DNA of 64,000 bases from Pinus tabuliformis. Taxonomy: Eukaryota; Streptophyta; Pinopsida; Pinales; Pinaceae. The position numbers were made by a program, and so were the translations under genes. Numbering within the stretch: the first letter of the stretch is position 1; every line of letters starts with the position of its first letter. The stretch spans positions 1,234,194,955 to 1,234,258,954 of the forward strand of contig CM062819.1 of assembly GCA_031772625.1 (NCBI GenBank), read 5' to 3'. Shown piece by piece: positions 11,001-21,736 of the stretch. The notes under the pieces are model-generated. The model ran no database searches. It saw only the letters and a program-made list of their open reading frames with translations, and was not told the origin of the DNA.

Positions 11001-14000
11001 TGAGGGGTTTGAGAACTTTATTACAAATAACTCTACTCAATTACATTGTCTTCCTTCGTTTGAATTTGTATTCCTCCCCATACAACAATAGGATTTGCTT
11101 AAGTGCACTTTTACTCCCCTTAAGTAGTGATTTTCCATGGGAACCAACATTTCTTTAACCACTACCCTCAAAAACATGTACGCATTCAAGCCAACCTATC
11201 CCAAAACTTATGTATGTGAGTTTTAATCAAAGTCAGGTGAAAGGTCATCCATCACATTGCTAAGTATATCGTCCTTTTGAATACTTTATTTTGTTGCCAA
11301 AGTCATGACCATAGGATTAGGGATTGCACCCTGCTAACCAAGGTAGATTCTTTTGATACCCCTCATTAATTACTACGATTTCTCAAACCCATTTTGTTGA
11401 AGGCAACAAATATATTCATGAGGTGAAAATGGTTCATATCATGCATATGGAGGGGTGATGGAAGCCACACTTATCTTGCCTAAGTTCTTGACATGCATAA
11501 CTAGCCACAAAATGGACCAGTCTCACAGAGTGGTGTGGGTGAAACAAAAGAGGACATTGTTATGGAACGTGCTAAATGAATACCTTTTATAAGTCAATTA
11601 GTTACTCTGTTGTGACATTAACAATGTGGAGTCTTTAGATGATAAAATTAGGGTTCACCGTCTCTTTATCCCCCAACAATGGCACATGGCTTGGAATGTC
11701 CGAGAATGGACAAACTTGGTCTTTTAACCCCAATTGTTCCTAAAAAGGTGATTCATCATGGTTTTGGTTCACATGGTCTAACCTTAGGGCCATCCCTAAG
11801 AGAGCTACAAAGCATATCGACATAATGATGAGAATAAAACTATTATTTCACTATGATGGTGGGAAGGTGATGCAAGCATCGAGATGAGTTAAATTTTCAT
11901 ACCAACAACTCATTGTTATCTCAATCTTGTGGGGAGAAACCAAGATGAGGTTTCCTAAGTCCATCATTACTTATTTATTGTCTCCCATTTGCAACATTGG
12001 TGTGTGTCCAAGTGGTTATGTGGATTTGGAATTTGTTGCCCAAGGCATGAGGGGACAATGGTTGGATTAAATGTTGAAATGATGCCTTCAATTGGATTAT
12101 AGTGCCCTGCAAGGGTTCGGCTAGCAAATGTTAGTGATGTAATGTTCCTTCCATAAAGTGGCTAAGAAGGAATTTAAAGAACAAGCTTGATGATTTCAGC
12201 TTACTCCTTATGATGAAGCATTGAAGCTCTTCCATCCATGGGCCTAAGATTAAGTGCGTTTTGAAGGTAGATGAGATTGAAAAGGCTTCAGGTGCCCAAA
12301 TTGAATCTTAGTGCCACTTACTTAAAACCAAGCACTAACCCAATAAGGTCTTTTGAAAACAGTAGTGATCAAGAAAGCTTCTTAAAATATTGGCACACTA
12401 AAGATATCATTAAAAACAATAACCAACCAAAAAGGGATTGAGAATGAATTTCTTAGCCATTATCACAATATTTTTCATCCTAAGAAATGATAACACTTAG
12501 TGGGTAGCCATGTTCTAAAGGTGCATTGCCCTTATCCCTCAATAAGTATCCTGAGAACATGGAAGGATGTGTGACCAAAAAATTACTCTACTAGAGTTTT
12601 AATAGATTAAATCTCTTGGGTTGTATGACTTACCATGTGAGTTTTTCAAAGCCACATGGAATGTCATTAGGCCCAACTTGCTCGAGGTTTACAAGGAAGC
12701 ACTATGGAATAAATAGCTTAGGGTTCCTATTAATAGAGGCTTTATAAAGTTTATCCCAAAAGTGGGGGACTCAAAACTAATTACTCTCCTCAATGTTTCT
12801 AACAATATTTTGGCCAAAGATTTAGACTCACAATATTGATATATCTTACCTCAAATCATCAATCTAAAGAAAAAATGTTCTATTAAAGGATGATTCATTG
12901 TTGACAAGATAATCATTGCTTATGATGGTATGGAATGGACTAGATGCATGGTGCCAAAAACCCTTTTCATCAATCTAGATTTTGAAAAAATGTATGACCA
13001 TGTTGATTTGCCTCATCTTGGCATTGTTGTGTACACTTGAGTTTCCCAAAATTTTGTTTTGTTTGTGGAAGCTTTATCTTTAGATGTTTCAACATCCATT
13101 TTTGTTGATTGAGACAAATTTGAGAAAGTTCTCTTGTTTGGGTTGATTGTGCAAAGTTTCCCTCCAGACTTGATACTTGTGTTGGACAAAGAGGCCCTCA
13201 ATTAACCCTTTCAACATTGCATTACTAACATTCAAATCAAAGGTATCCCCTTCTTAGGGCATGAAGTTAACAAATAGTTGATGGGTATTTTTTCATAATT
13301 ATTTTCTTGCCAACTTCGAGAAAAAAGAGCCAGTGGAAGACATCATAAATTGTATATAAATATTCAACAAAGCCCGAAGCTCCAAATTATAAATGGCCAA
13401 AATGCACTGCTACAAGATAGCTTAGAAAGATATTCTTACCTAGTTACCCAATTAAGGTTGGCCATTGACTTAACATGATTAAGTGTGTAAGTTCCTAGTA
13501 ATCCCCTTTTTCTTCTAAGATTCATGAAAAGCCATTTGGGGGTGTCATTGTAGCAAATTTCCATTAAAGTTGGTTACTACTTATGTGTACTACTACACTT
13601 TTCAGGTCCAATTTGTCATAGCTTGTCAACCACTGGAGAAGCTCCTTCGACACTTTATTTGTGTCAATATAACAACAAAAAATGACTTTGCTCAATACAA
13701 CTAGGGGTTTGTTATAGCCATAAGGAGTGGGGTGGTTTGGGGTTGATTGGTTCTTTTAGACAAGCTTAGAACATGTGTAAAAAATGGGTGATTCACATTG
13801 TAGTGTCATAAAGGTGGAAACCACTCTTGTGGAATTACATTTTGCAAGAAGCCATGTTAGGTAAAAAGCACTAGAGAATTTCAATTTCCAATGTTTATTG
13901 TTAACTCTAGTTGAAGCTCAAGACCAAGGTACATTTGTGTCTCAAGTATCTAGAAGAATTGGGAAGCTATCAAGCACCACCTTTCTTAAGAGATTGTCTT

Positions 14001-15200
14001 GCCTTGTACAAGGTTGTCCTTCAAATGATCATTTCATCTAGTGGTCTACTCTTTCATTATGAAGATATAATTTATTTATCAACAAAGTGTCAATTAAAAA
14101 ATTGTATCATGGACATAGTGGATCTCTCTGAACGTTACACACACCATTATTAAACCATATAGAAATCATGATTTCAATTAAGCACAATAAAGAAATACAT
14201 TGTTGAGTATATTTAGGGTTGGTCTCCAATGACATGTTTCTCAAGTTGGCCATGTACACACTAGCCACATAATGGAGACACTAGAAATGGAATTGCTCAG
14301 AAGGATCTAAGAAATATAAACTTGTTGAAGGGTATCAATCACTCAACCACGAGCCAATGATCAATGTCAAGTTAAACAAGATTTGGAGTGTGGCCTCTAA
14401 ACAATGTACTTAGCTATATCATGCATTGTAGCAAGGTCTAATTAAGCCCAAAAAATCCATGTTAGTCATTATTTTAGTCATTGACCAACTGCTTGGCCAA
14501 TGCCTGAAGTAACTTGGAGTTTCGTAACCCAAATACCCTTCCCATCATAAATATGAAAGCATTAAGCATATGTTTTGGTTTTTTTTTTTCCATACGCTAA
14601 TTTAGTTTGGGAGTGGACCTTAAATTTGAGTTATCAACTCCTCCTTATTTCTCAATGATAAGCTTCCATGGGTACTAAAATTCCAAATAGCATGGCATCA
14701 TGTTAGAATAGAACTTTTAGTTCTAATATGGATAAATTATATGAATGTAGAATGCACATTTTGACAAGTTTACCTAGTATGATGGAGCTCTAATTTGTTT
14801 TAACCTTCACTTGCAAACCTAAGGTCAATATAGGAAGTTATACCTCAAATCAGCACATTTTAGGCACTATTAGAGTGTTAAAGTGTCAACTCCTTACACT
14901 ATATGTCAATGTCCCTCAAGGGTTCACACCCCCTTACTTTGATCTATTGGCAAGAATCTAATTGCAAGCTACATCACAGAGCAAACCCCCTAGTTTAAGA
15001 GCAGAAGGAATGTCCAGGTAAATGCAAAAAGCGCCACAATTGACCATCTCCCTTGATTCAACAACCACGAGTTCTCCAAATTTAACTTGGCCATCTCAAT
15101 GGAGAAACACCCTAACTAATAAAATGATGACAAATAAAACCCTATATCACCTACTAACAAGCCACCAATGGTAGGGTGAGATCAAAAGCGAAATGACCAC
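11000..15200 (+). mobile_element. Very old L1-type LINE, ORF2 fossil
   Basis: No open frame is long, but short stretches in shifting frames line up in ORF2 order. An endonuclease-like part lies near 11,610 (INNVESLDDKIRVHRL). The pre-RT/RT start lies near 12,610 (GLYDLPCEFFKATWNVIRP), then FIKFIPKVGDSKLITLLNV near 12,740, then FIVDKIIIAYDGMEW near 12,890, then RT region A (TLFINLDFEKMYDHVDLPHL) near 12,960. Post-RT parts follow to about 14,150. A zf-RVT-like segment with HEYESIKHM and an aromatic tail lies near 14,550. The many frame changes make it clearly older than the LINEs at 4.3 and 36.4 kb. The 5' boundary and any ORF1 (perhaps 10.85-11.3 kb) are uncertain, and no target duplication was found. 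Confidence 0.7.
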
Positions 15201-17390
15201 AACCCTCCTTTGAATACAAGATCCATCATTTTTACTTTAGCCTTAAACTTTATCTTTATTACAACTTAGTGGCTTCACATTTGGTTTCTACCATTTCTTT
15301 TTTACTCATTATTATATAATCATTTTTGTATTGCACTTAAAACCTTGAAATTAAAACTTTATACTTTTTAAAAGTGTTATAAACATAGGGAGAGATCACT
15401 TTTTAAAAATGTTATAAACCTTTGTGAAGATTTTTTCGGAACATATTTTATTTAAAAATTACAGATTTAAAAAACCTATTTTATTTTAAAATTACACTAT
15501 ATACCAAATATATAAAATAAATGAAATGATTTCCTCTTATTATTATGATGAAAAAAATCTAATGATATCATAATACTGCTCTCCCCTCGTGTAATAAAAT
15601 TACAGTCAATCTGCCTAGACCACTAACATGTCGAGCATCTACCAATGCAGTTCACACCGACAATCTACTGTTAACAAGCACTAGCAATGATGCTTTTGCT
15701 CACAATAATGTTTTTGCGAATCAAATTACTCTGGATAACTAATTTCAAATAAATATCCTGTGAAAACACATAACTTGTATGCAAAGTATTTAATATGAAA
15801 ATGCACACAAACCCAATAACCACCCCAAAATTTAAATAATTAAATCACCTGACACAGAAGGACAAACTCTATACCCACTTAGACTTTCCTAGAAACTGTA
15901 ACTTTTCAAAACCCCAAGACATAAATGGACAAACACGATACCCAAGAAGGCCTTCCTAGAAACTAGAAAACTAAATCACTTTTTAAAAACCTGAGAGCAT
16001 AATCCAGCTAGCTGGAGATGCGAGGATAATGCCATGCAAATCTTGCAGCGTAAGGGGTAGCATTATGTAAAGAGAAATGGAAGCATTAAATGAAACATAT
16101 CGTTAATAATAATGAACATCTTAGTATACATTATATTTAATGTTGCATTGCTAGATATTTATTGTTTGACTGTTTCCAAAGCCTCTAAAGCAATTGTCAT
16201 TTTGCACATTGTTGAGATCTATATCATATAAAGAGGATAAGCATTATCCGCTAAGAATAAATTTAATATTATGAAACATTCAGAATCAAGGGACGTATAA
16301 TTTATCGTATATTACATGTAATGTTACATCGCTGGATGTTTACTGGTCACATCTCCAAATGTTTGAAGCAATTGTCACCCTTCACATTGTTAGGATATAT
16401 GTCACATAGCATAGGTGAAGATCACTTTTCAGAGTACAGGAGGATTTCAGTTGCTATAGCATCTGTCCCCGCCAACATTTTAACTTTGATGTTTATGTTA
16501 GAATCTTAATCAATGGTCGTAAATCTAATGTAATCATCTTTCCAAATGCCTTTGCAATCCAATGGTTCAACATGACCGCCAAGAAGTTTAAAAAGTCCCT
16601 TCTCTAATTAATTTAAAAGTACATAAAATTAGTGTAAAGATGTTATGATTTGGATTTTTTTAGTTTTTTTTGGGATTACTTTTCTCCAAAATCTGGTTAC
16701 CCATTATTAACATAATGGGTGGTTGAGATTGTATCATCTAGGTGCAACGAAGGATTTTGAGTGCCTGAGTCCATTTATGCAATAAAAAATGTAAATCTAA
16801 CAACATTACTATTCCAACAATTTTTCTATAACCAAATTTGGATGGGATCCCCAGAAAAATCCAATAACAATGCAATTCCAGCAATTTTTCTATAATCAGA
16901 TTACGATGCCATCACCAGAGAAAGTCCAAATCATAAAACATTTAAATTTCTTTAAAAATTAATCTCCATGAATAAGATTAAATATGATAACCTATCTTAA
17001 TGCTGTGTTTCAGTGATCAACGTTTGGGTTTCCAATTAGTAACTACCTGACTTTAGCCATGATTGCAGACCTTTTGGAAGGGCTTTTGCCGATGAAATCA
17101 TAGAAGACCCGTTTATGGTGCAATACCCACAACTCACCATAGTGAACTGAAATCCAGAAGCTAGCCTTGTTATGTGTGTTTTTGCATAAATGGCAGAACA
17201 TGATCACTTAATCACCTTACGAAGACTGAATATATACATTAGTAATAAAAGTTTTGCCCAAGAATAACCTTGGAAAGACCGTGACTTGAGAGCGTATCGT
17301 GATGAACTAGAACTCGTCATAATGGATAATCAGAAACCTGCATTGCCACGGTGCATCTCGAGTCCCAAGGATGTAAGAAAAGATATGCTT
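15201..17390. other. Unassigned spacer with diverged internal duplications
   Basis: No gene recognised. Three imperfect duplications are visible. AAATGGACAAACACGATACC-type units occur near 15,850 and 15,920. A block of about 185 bp with AATGTTGCATTGCTAGAT recurs as AATGTTACATCGCTGGAT (16,140 and 16,320). A unit of about 72 bp with CCAACAATTTTTCTATAA recurs near 16,810 and 16,880. It lies 3' of the CASP-like gene and could hold distal downstream sequence. Confidence 0.4.
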
Positions 17391-17403
17391 CTACAAGATA
17401 TGC

Positions 17404-17479
17404 ACAACATTTTACTACAACCATACACTTCAAATGTCATGACAACATTTTACTACAACCATACACTTCAAAAGTCATG
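17404..17479. repeat. 38-bp tandem duplication, two copies
   Basis: 17,404-17,441 and 17,442-17,479 are the same 38 bp beginning ACAACATTTTACTACAACC, differing at one base. There is no further copy, so this is a single recent duplication rather than an array. Confidence 0.9.
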
Positions 17480-17591
17480 CATGTCAATTAGAAAGCCATC
17501 CATTCGATAGCAGCACAAGTACACTGTCATAAAAGAAGCTAGGGTTAGAGGGATATGAGTGGCATTTCCTTGAAATGAAGGTCTTTGTCCT

Positions 17592-17771
17592 CAGGGCACA
17601 GAATCATCACAGACGATCATGCAAAAAGGATCACAAAAGACCTATCTGCGCTGGGATAGGATATTAGAATAGTGGTTACTGCAGGGCACAGAATCATCAC
17701 AGACGATCATGCAAAAAGGATCACAAAAGACCTATCTGCGCTGGGATAGGATATTAGAATAGTGGTTACTG
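17592..17771. repeat. 90-bp exact tandem duplication, two copies
   Basis: 17,592-17,681 and 17,682-17,771 appear identical by eye (start CAGGGCACAGAATCATCAC, end GTGGTTACTG). No gene overlaps it. It may be a recent duplication or an assembly artefact. Confidence 0.9.
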
Positions 17772-18638
17772 TCGGGGATGAGTGGAGTTATCTAGTGCAA
17801 TTGGTGTCAAATGTTTTTAATGTGTAGTGTCCAACCATGAGCTTAAAAAGTAACTTTACTTTTGTTCTATCTTGCACATGCCACTAATAATTTTGTAAGG
17901 GAGTTTGGATATATGGGATTGATGGAAGTTATTCACTTGCCTCTTGGCCAAGAATCGTGGAATTTTATGTCCACATTATTGAAGTTGTAAGATGGAAATA
18001 TTCAAAGACTTGCCAGTACAGTGGGCCTCCTGCAACCGAAAGCAATAAATCCGACCACTTTTTCAGAAGACTATCAACGCCAGCACATGATTAGCAAATC
18101 AAGGGAAATCTTTATAAAAATGCACAAAATTGTTTTCTAATACTGGAGTTCAGAAACATCAAATAAATGCCAAAAATCGGAAATAATAGACAGTGTCACC
18201 AACTTAGAACATTTTTCATCACACCTATTGATTGTTATGTCTAAGGCTCTTATCCTAAAGTACAACTCCAACGTCATAGACCTCCAATTTTGAACTCATT
18301 GGATATCTATCAATATATCCATCCATCCATTTATCAGTAAAGATAGAGAAAAAAGTAAGAACACTTGCAATTTTCTTGGGGACGTTTTGTTTTTCATCTT
18401 ACTGTTCACATTTGTAGGACCGAAATCAAACTTGCAATTGCCGCGGTACTTGAGAGTGACCAAGGAATTGATTAGAATACATACATATTACATGAGAAGC
18501 TCCAGCTATAACGCTAAGCTTGTTTCATTTGTTGGCTGAAAAAAGAGTTTAAAACATAAATTTCTTGAAGGGAGCATAATAGGTTAACATGAGTGTGGGT
18601 AAGGAAGAGAAAGAAGGCAGCACTTGACTGTGTTTTTA
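17772..18638. other. Region 3' of the CASP-like gene
   Basis: This lies immediately downstream of the minus-strand gene stop and should contain its 3' untranslated region in the part nearest 18,638. I did not find an unambiguous poly(A) signal close to the stop. No other gene is recognised. Confidence 0.4.
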
Positions 18639-21600
18639 CTAAAGGTGAAAGCGAGAATTAGTGATTATGAAGCAAGCAACTCTAAATCCTGATAGAAGGC
18701 AAACAGATGCCAAGAATAAGAATGCCCCAAACCCCAAAGAAATGGCAATGTCTGATTGAATACAGAATGCATTCACATCCTTGCAGCTGTGATCTAATAC
18801 AACCCATATGTGCCCACTTCGAAGATTTTGGGCCAATGCCGTCCCTGCTGAACTTGCTGATAAGAGTAAATATGCAAATACCTACACACAACACATAATG
18901 GGTTATTCTCATCCAGAATATAAACGCAGCAATGACACACATTCCAATATAGCCTTGAAGCCACAGATATTTAGAATCTGAGGGGCTGAAAAACAATATA
19001 ACAAAAACTTCCATCAAAATGAGCAAAAAAATAAAGACAGGAACAATAAATGAAACAGAGTAAAAGGTTTTCTGGAATATGATGACACTAAACTAACGAT
19101 AGACTTGCTGAATGGCTAAAAGTTTCAATTCTGTTTGAAAATATTCTACACTATCTAATTTCTTGGTTTATAAATTCAAATGTTAGATAGGCTCACTTAA
19201 TGGTACTTTGATGAAAAGGTGCTTCCCTGGACAAAGTTTCCAAATGCTAAAAACACATATCTTAAAATTGCCCGATTCATAACAAAGTAGAAGGGGACAT
19301 TTGAGGATAATTTTCATTGTTTATATATCTTTGTGTGCATATCTATGCACCATTTTGAACATACAAAAATCCGCAAGCAAAAAATAAGAGTGGATTACCT
19401 GATCATGGCCAAAATCGAACCAAACTTGGATCATCTCAGGCAACAAAGTGTTACCCTTCAAGAGTTCCCACATAACCAGAGCTATCTGAGCTGATGAGTA
19501 TATACAATTAATAGCATTTGCAGCAAAAACATACCTGTAGAGTGAATACAAGAACATTAGACTTCAATTTATAAAACATAAAATAAAAGTGCCTCACTAA
19601 TCTAGAGGAATAGTTTCAAAATATAATGATATAGTCTGTAATTTTTTTAATGGAACAAATAAAAATATCAGTCTAGTGCCGCACTGCAAAAAGATTTTGA
19701 TGTAGCAAAGACATTTCTGATTGGTCTCTGCTTTCTTTTTAAAACCAAAAACAAGCCAACAGTCTTATACATATAAACAGGCATTGGTAGCTTCCATTTG
19801 TTTTCTGGAATACCATTAATCCATTACCGTCGCACTAAGAAGGAATGTTGTGTTCAGATGGATCTCAGGCAGCATTGACACCATATCATCAAGCAACATA
19901 ACTGACTTTTACTAGCCTCAACAAGATTCTCAGCACAGCCATCTGGCTTTTACAGCTGAAACAGCATGCATTGTGCAATCAAAATGGAAACTTGGCAACT
20001 GGAGTCCTTTAATACTCACCGCCTTCATATAAAATGACATCACAAACGACCGAAAACCAATCCAATATATTCAAAGCCAAAGCATCTGCCCAAAAAGGAA
20101 GACAAAGATCATGAGAAAAAAATTGGGCCTGCCAAACAAAAACATTGCAAACGATATAAGAGACACTCACAAAATCATGCGTTGGCTTCTCTGGGTTGGC
20201 TTCTTTAGGGATTACCGCATGGTGAATTGGTAAAGGAATTGTTGTATATTGGGAAAGGTGCAAGGTTTAAATTTCTCCTGATGTGAAGTTGGGGTTAGCA
20301 CTTTTTCAGATCAATCAAAAGAAAAATTATTAAATAAAAAAATGCAATGGCTTCTTGGATCCTGAAAATGGATTGCTCTGTGGATTCACTGCTGAGGTTC
20401 AATAAAATGTATAGCATGCCCAAAAAGAATGAAAAGAAAACATCAATAAAAAAATGCATTGGCTTCTTGGATCCTGAAAATGGATTGCTTTGTGGACTCG
20501 CTGCTGAGGTTGAATAACATGTGTATCATGCCCAAACTGAAAATGGATTGCTTTGTGGACTCACTGCTGAGGTTGAATAGCATGTATATCATGCCCAGAC
20601 TGAAAATGGATTGCTTTGTGGACTCACTGCTGAGGTTGAATAGCATGTATATCATGCCCAAACTGAAAATGGATTGCTTTGTGGACCCACTGCTGAGGTT
20701 GAATAGCATGTATATCATGCCCGAAAATGAATTGCTTTGTGGAGTCACTGCTGAGGTTGAATAGCATGTATCTCATGCCCAAAAGGAATGAAAAGAAAAC
20801 GTCAGAAAACATTGGGCCATTAGGCTGTACCAAACAAAAACATTGCTGACAATAAAGACACACCCACTAAACCATGTCTTGGCTTTTTGGGGGATTACCC
20901 ACATGGTGAACTGGTAAAAGCATTGCTCTTGATTGAGACAGATGCATGATTCAAAAACAAGAATAGTAGCTCCCGCTGGATCGATAAAAAGAAAATTATG
21001 GAAAGAAAAAAGCATGGGCTTATTTAATCCAATAAAAGGATTTGGCATGCCTACGGGCTTTTGTGCACTGGTGAGACTGAATAGCGTGTATTAAGTGATC
21101 TACCAGTCCATTTTCACTGTGGTCAGCCAAGCCCAAAGAACATGTTGAGGCCCAGTGCAAGTCCTGTCCTGTGTGATTTTGGGTTTGTTTCTCCAAGGAC
21201 TTGGAAAAGATATAAAAAATCAAAAATGGCCATTACCATATGCCATATAAACTAAACTAAACAAGAACCATGGAGAAAACTGGCATCAAAACGAAAGGTA
21301 TCACAGTGAAATGAAATGGGGAAACTTACCTGAAAGCACCATAATCGTACCACCTCGCCTTGTTAGAAGAAGTATCATTCCCGAATTTGTGGATGTTCAG
21401 TGCCATGAATATGGAGGCTGCCAGGGAGAAACACAATGATACAATACGCACGACAAGAATGAGCGTATTAAATCTCCTGAGCTTGTATAATGAAGCAGAA
21501 GAAGAATAGTAAGCATGTGCTCTTCCAACCCCGTATTGCCCTCCCCAGCCCCTTCCCCTGCCCCTATCCCTATCAGGGCTTGGACTAGGCCTATCCCCAT

Positions 21601-21652
21601 TATGCTGTGCCGCATGTCTGAGGGCTTCACTTGCCAGCTCTGGAGACTGCAT
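18639..21652 (-). CDS. CASPL4: CASP-like membrane protein, CASPL4 type (three exons)
   Basis: Joined exons 21652-21330, 19534-19399 and 18881-18639 give 702 nt, 233 codons plus stop. Introns have GT/AG ends (donors AG|GTAAGT and CAG|GTAATC; acceptors CTACAG| and GTGTAG|) and phases 2 and 0. The frame is open throughout. The protein starts [16 protein letters not shown], has an Arg/Gly-rich cytosolic N-terminus ([10 protein letters not shown]), then four membrane spans. TM1 contains [22 protein letters not shown]2 lies in [22 protein letters not shown]3 in [16 protein letters not shown] and TM4 near [19 protein letters not shown]. The signatures [15 protein letters not shown] and [13 protein letters not shown] are those of the DUF588/CASP-like family, which forms plasma-membrane scaffold domains related to Casparian strip proteins. 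The start is the first ATG after an in-frame stop 15 nt upstream. The substrate or wall-modifying role of this copy is not known. It is the only intact host gene seen. Confidence 0.93.
18882..19398 (-). other. Intron 2 of the CASP-like gene (517 bp)
   Basis: Bounded by CAG|GTAATCC and GTGTAG|GTATTT, phase 0, falling between the HDQ and VFAY residues of the family signature. No element is recognised in it. Confidence 0.88.
20205..20342 (+). mobile_element. SINE-like (tRNA-derived?) copy 1 in intron 1
   Basis: GGATTACCGCATGGTGAATTGG begins a segment with an A-box-like TGGTGAATTGG at 20,220 and a B-box-like GGTTTAAATTTC at 20,264, about 44 bp apart, ending in an A-rich tail after GATCAATCAAAAG. 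That arrangement is what tRNA-derived SINEs have. The match to the box consensus is loose and no target duplication was established. Confidence 0.4.
20364..20786. repeat. 63-bp minisatellite in intron 1
   Basis: One diverged unit starts at 20,364. Nearly identical units then start at 20,476, 20,539, 20,602, 20,665 (58 bp) and 20,723, each beginning GAAAATGGATTGCTTTGTGG and ending with an ATCATGCCC-type core. Because 63 is a multiple of three, frames stay open on both strands (about 101 codons each way), but the translations have no protein character. Confidence 0.9.
20886..21014 (+). mobile_element. SINE-like copy 2 in intron 1
   Basis: It matches copy 1 in order: GGGGATTACCCACATGGTG, A-box-like TGGTGAACTGG near 20,904, a degenerate B-box-like ATGATTCAAAAAC near 20,946, then GATCGATAAAAAGAAAA and an A-rich tail. 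Flanking sequence (CCAAACAAAAACATTGC) is shared with copy 1, so a larger block was duplicated around the minisatellite. Confidence 0.4.
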
Positions 21653-21728
21653 GCCACACCCTGCTCACCCTCCCCTGCTCTCACTGTTCACACTAATTAT
21701 GCAAATCGAAACCCTTCACTTCAGTTGG

Positions 21729-21736
21729 CTTTATAG
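21729..21736 (-). promoter_or_regulatory. Probable TATA box of the CASP-like gene
   Basis: The minus strand reads CTATAAAG at 21736-21729, 77 bp before the ATG. A start site about 30 bp downstream would leave a 5' leader of roughly 50 nt with no upstream ATG. Confidence 0.55.

Larger units (their letters stand above)
19535..21329 (-). other. Intron 1 of the CASP-like gene (1,795 bp)
   Basis: Bounded by AG|GTAAGT at the exon 1 end and CTACAG|GTATG at the exon 2 start, interrupting an Arg codon after its second base. It is much longer than intron 2 because it holds a 63-bp minisatellite and two SINE-like copies. Open frames on both strands inside it are by-products of the repeat. Confidence 0.88.

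Noticed and set aside
18682-19026. 114-codon minus-strand frame overlapping the CASP-like gene
   Set aside because: Its right part is intron 2 and its left part reads exon 3 in the wrong frame.
20443-20764. Overlapping open frames of 101 codons on both strands
   Set aside because: They are a by-product of the 63-bp minisatellite (a multiple of three) inside intron 1 of the CASP-like gene.
20364-20786. Regularly spaced repeats suggestive of a CRISPR array
   Set aside because: The 63-bp units are directly adjacent with no unique spacers, in a plant intron.
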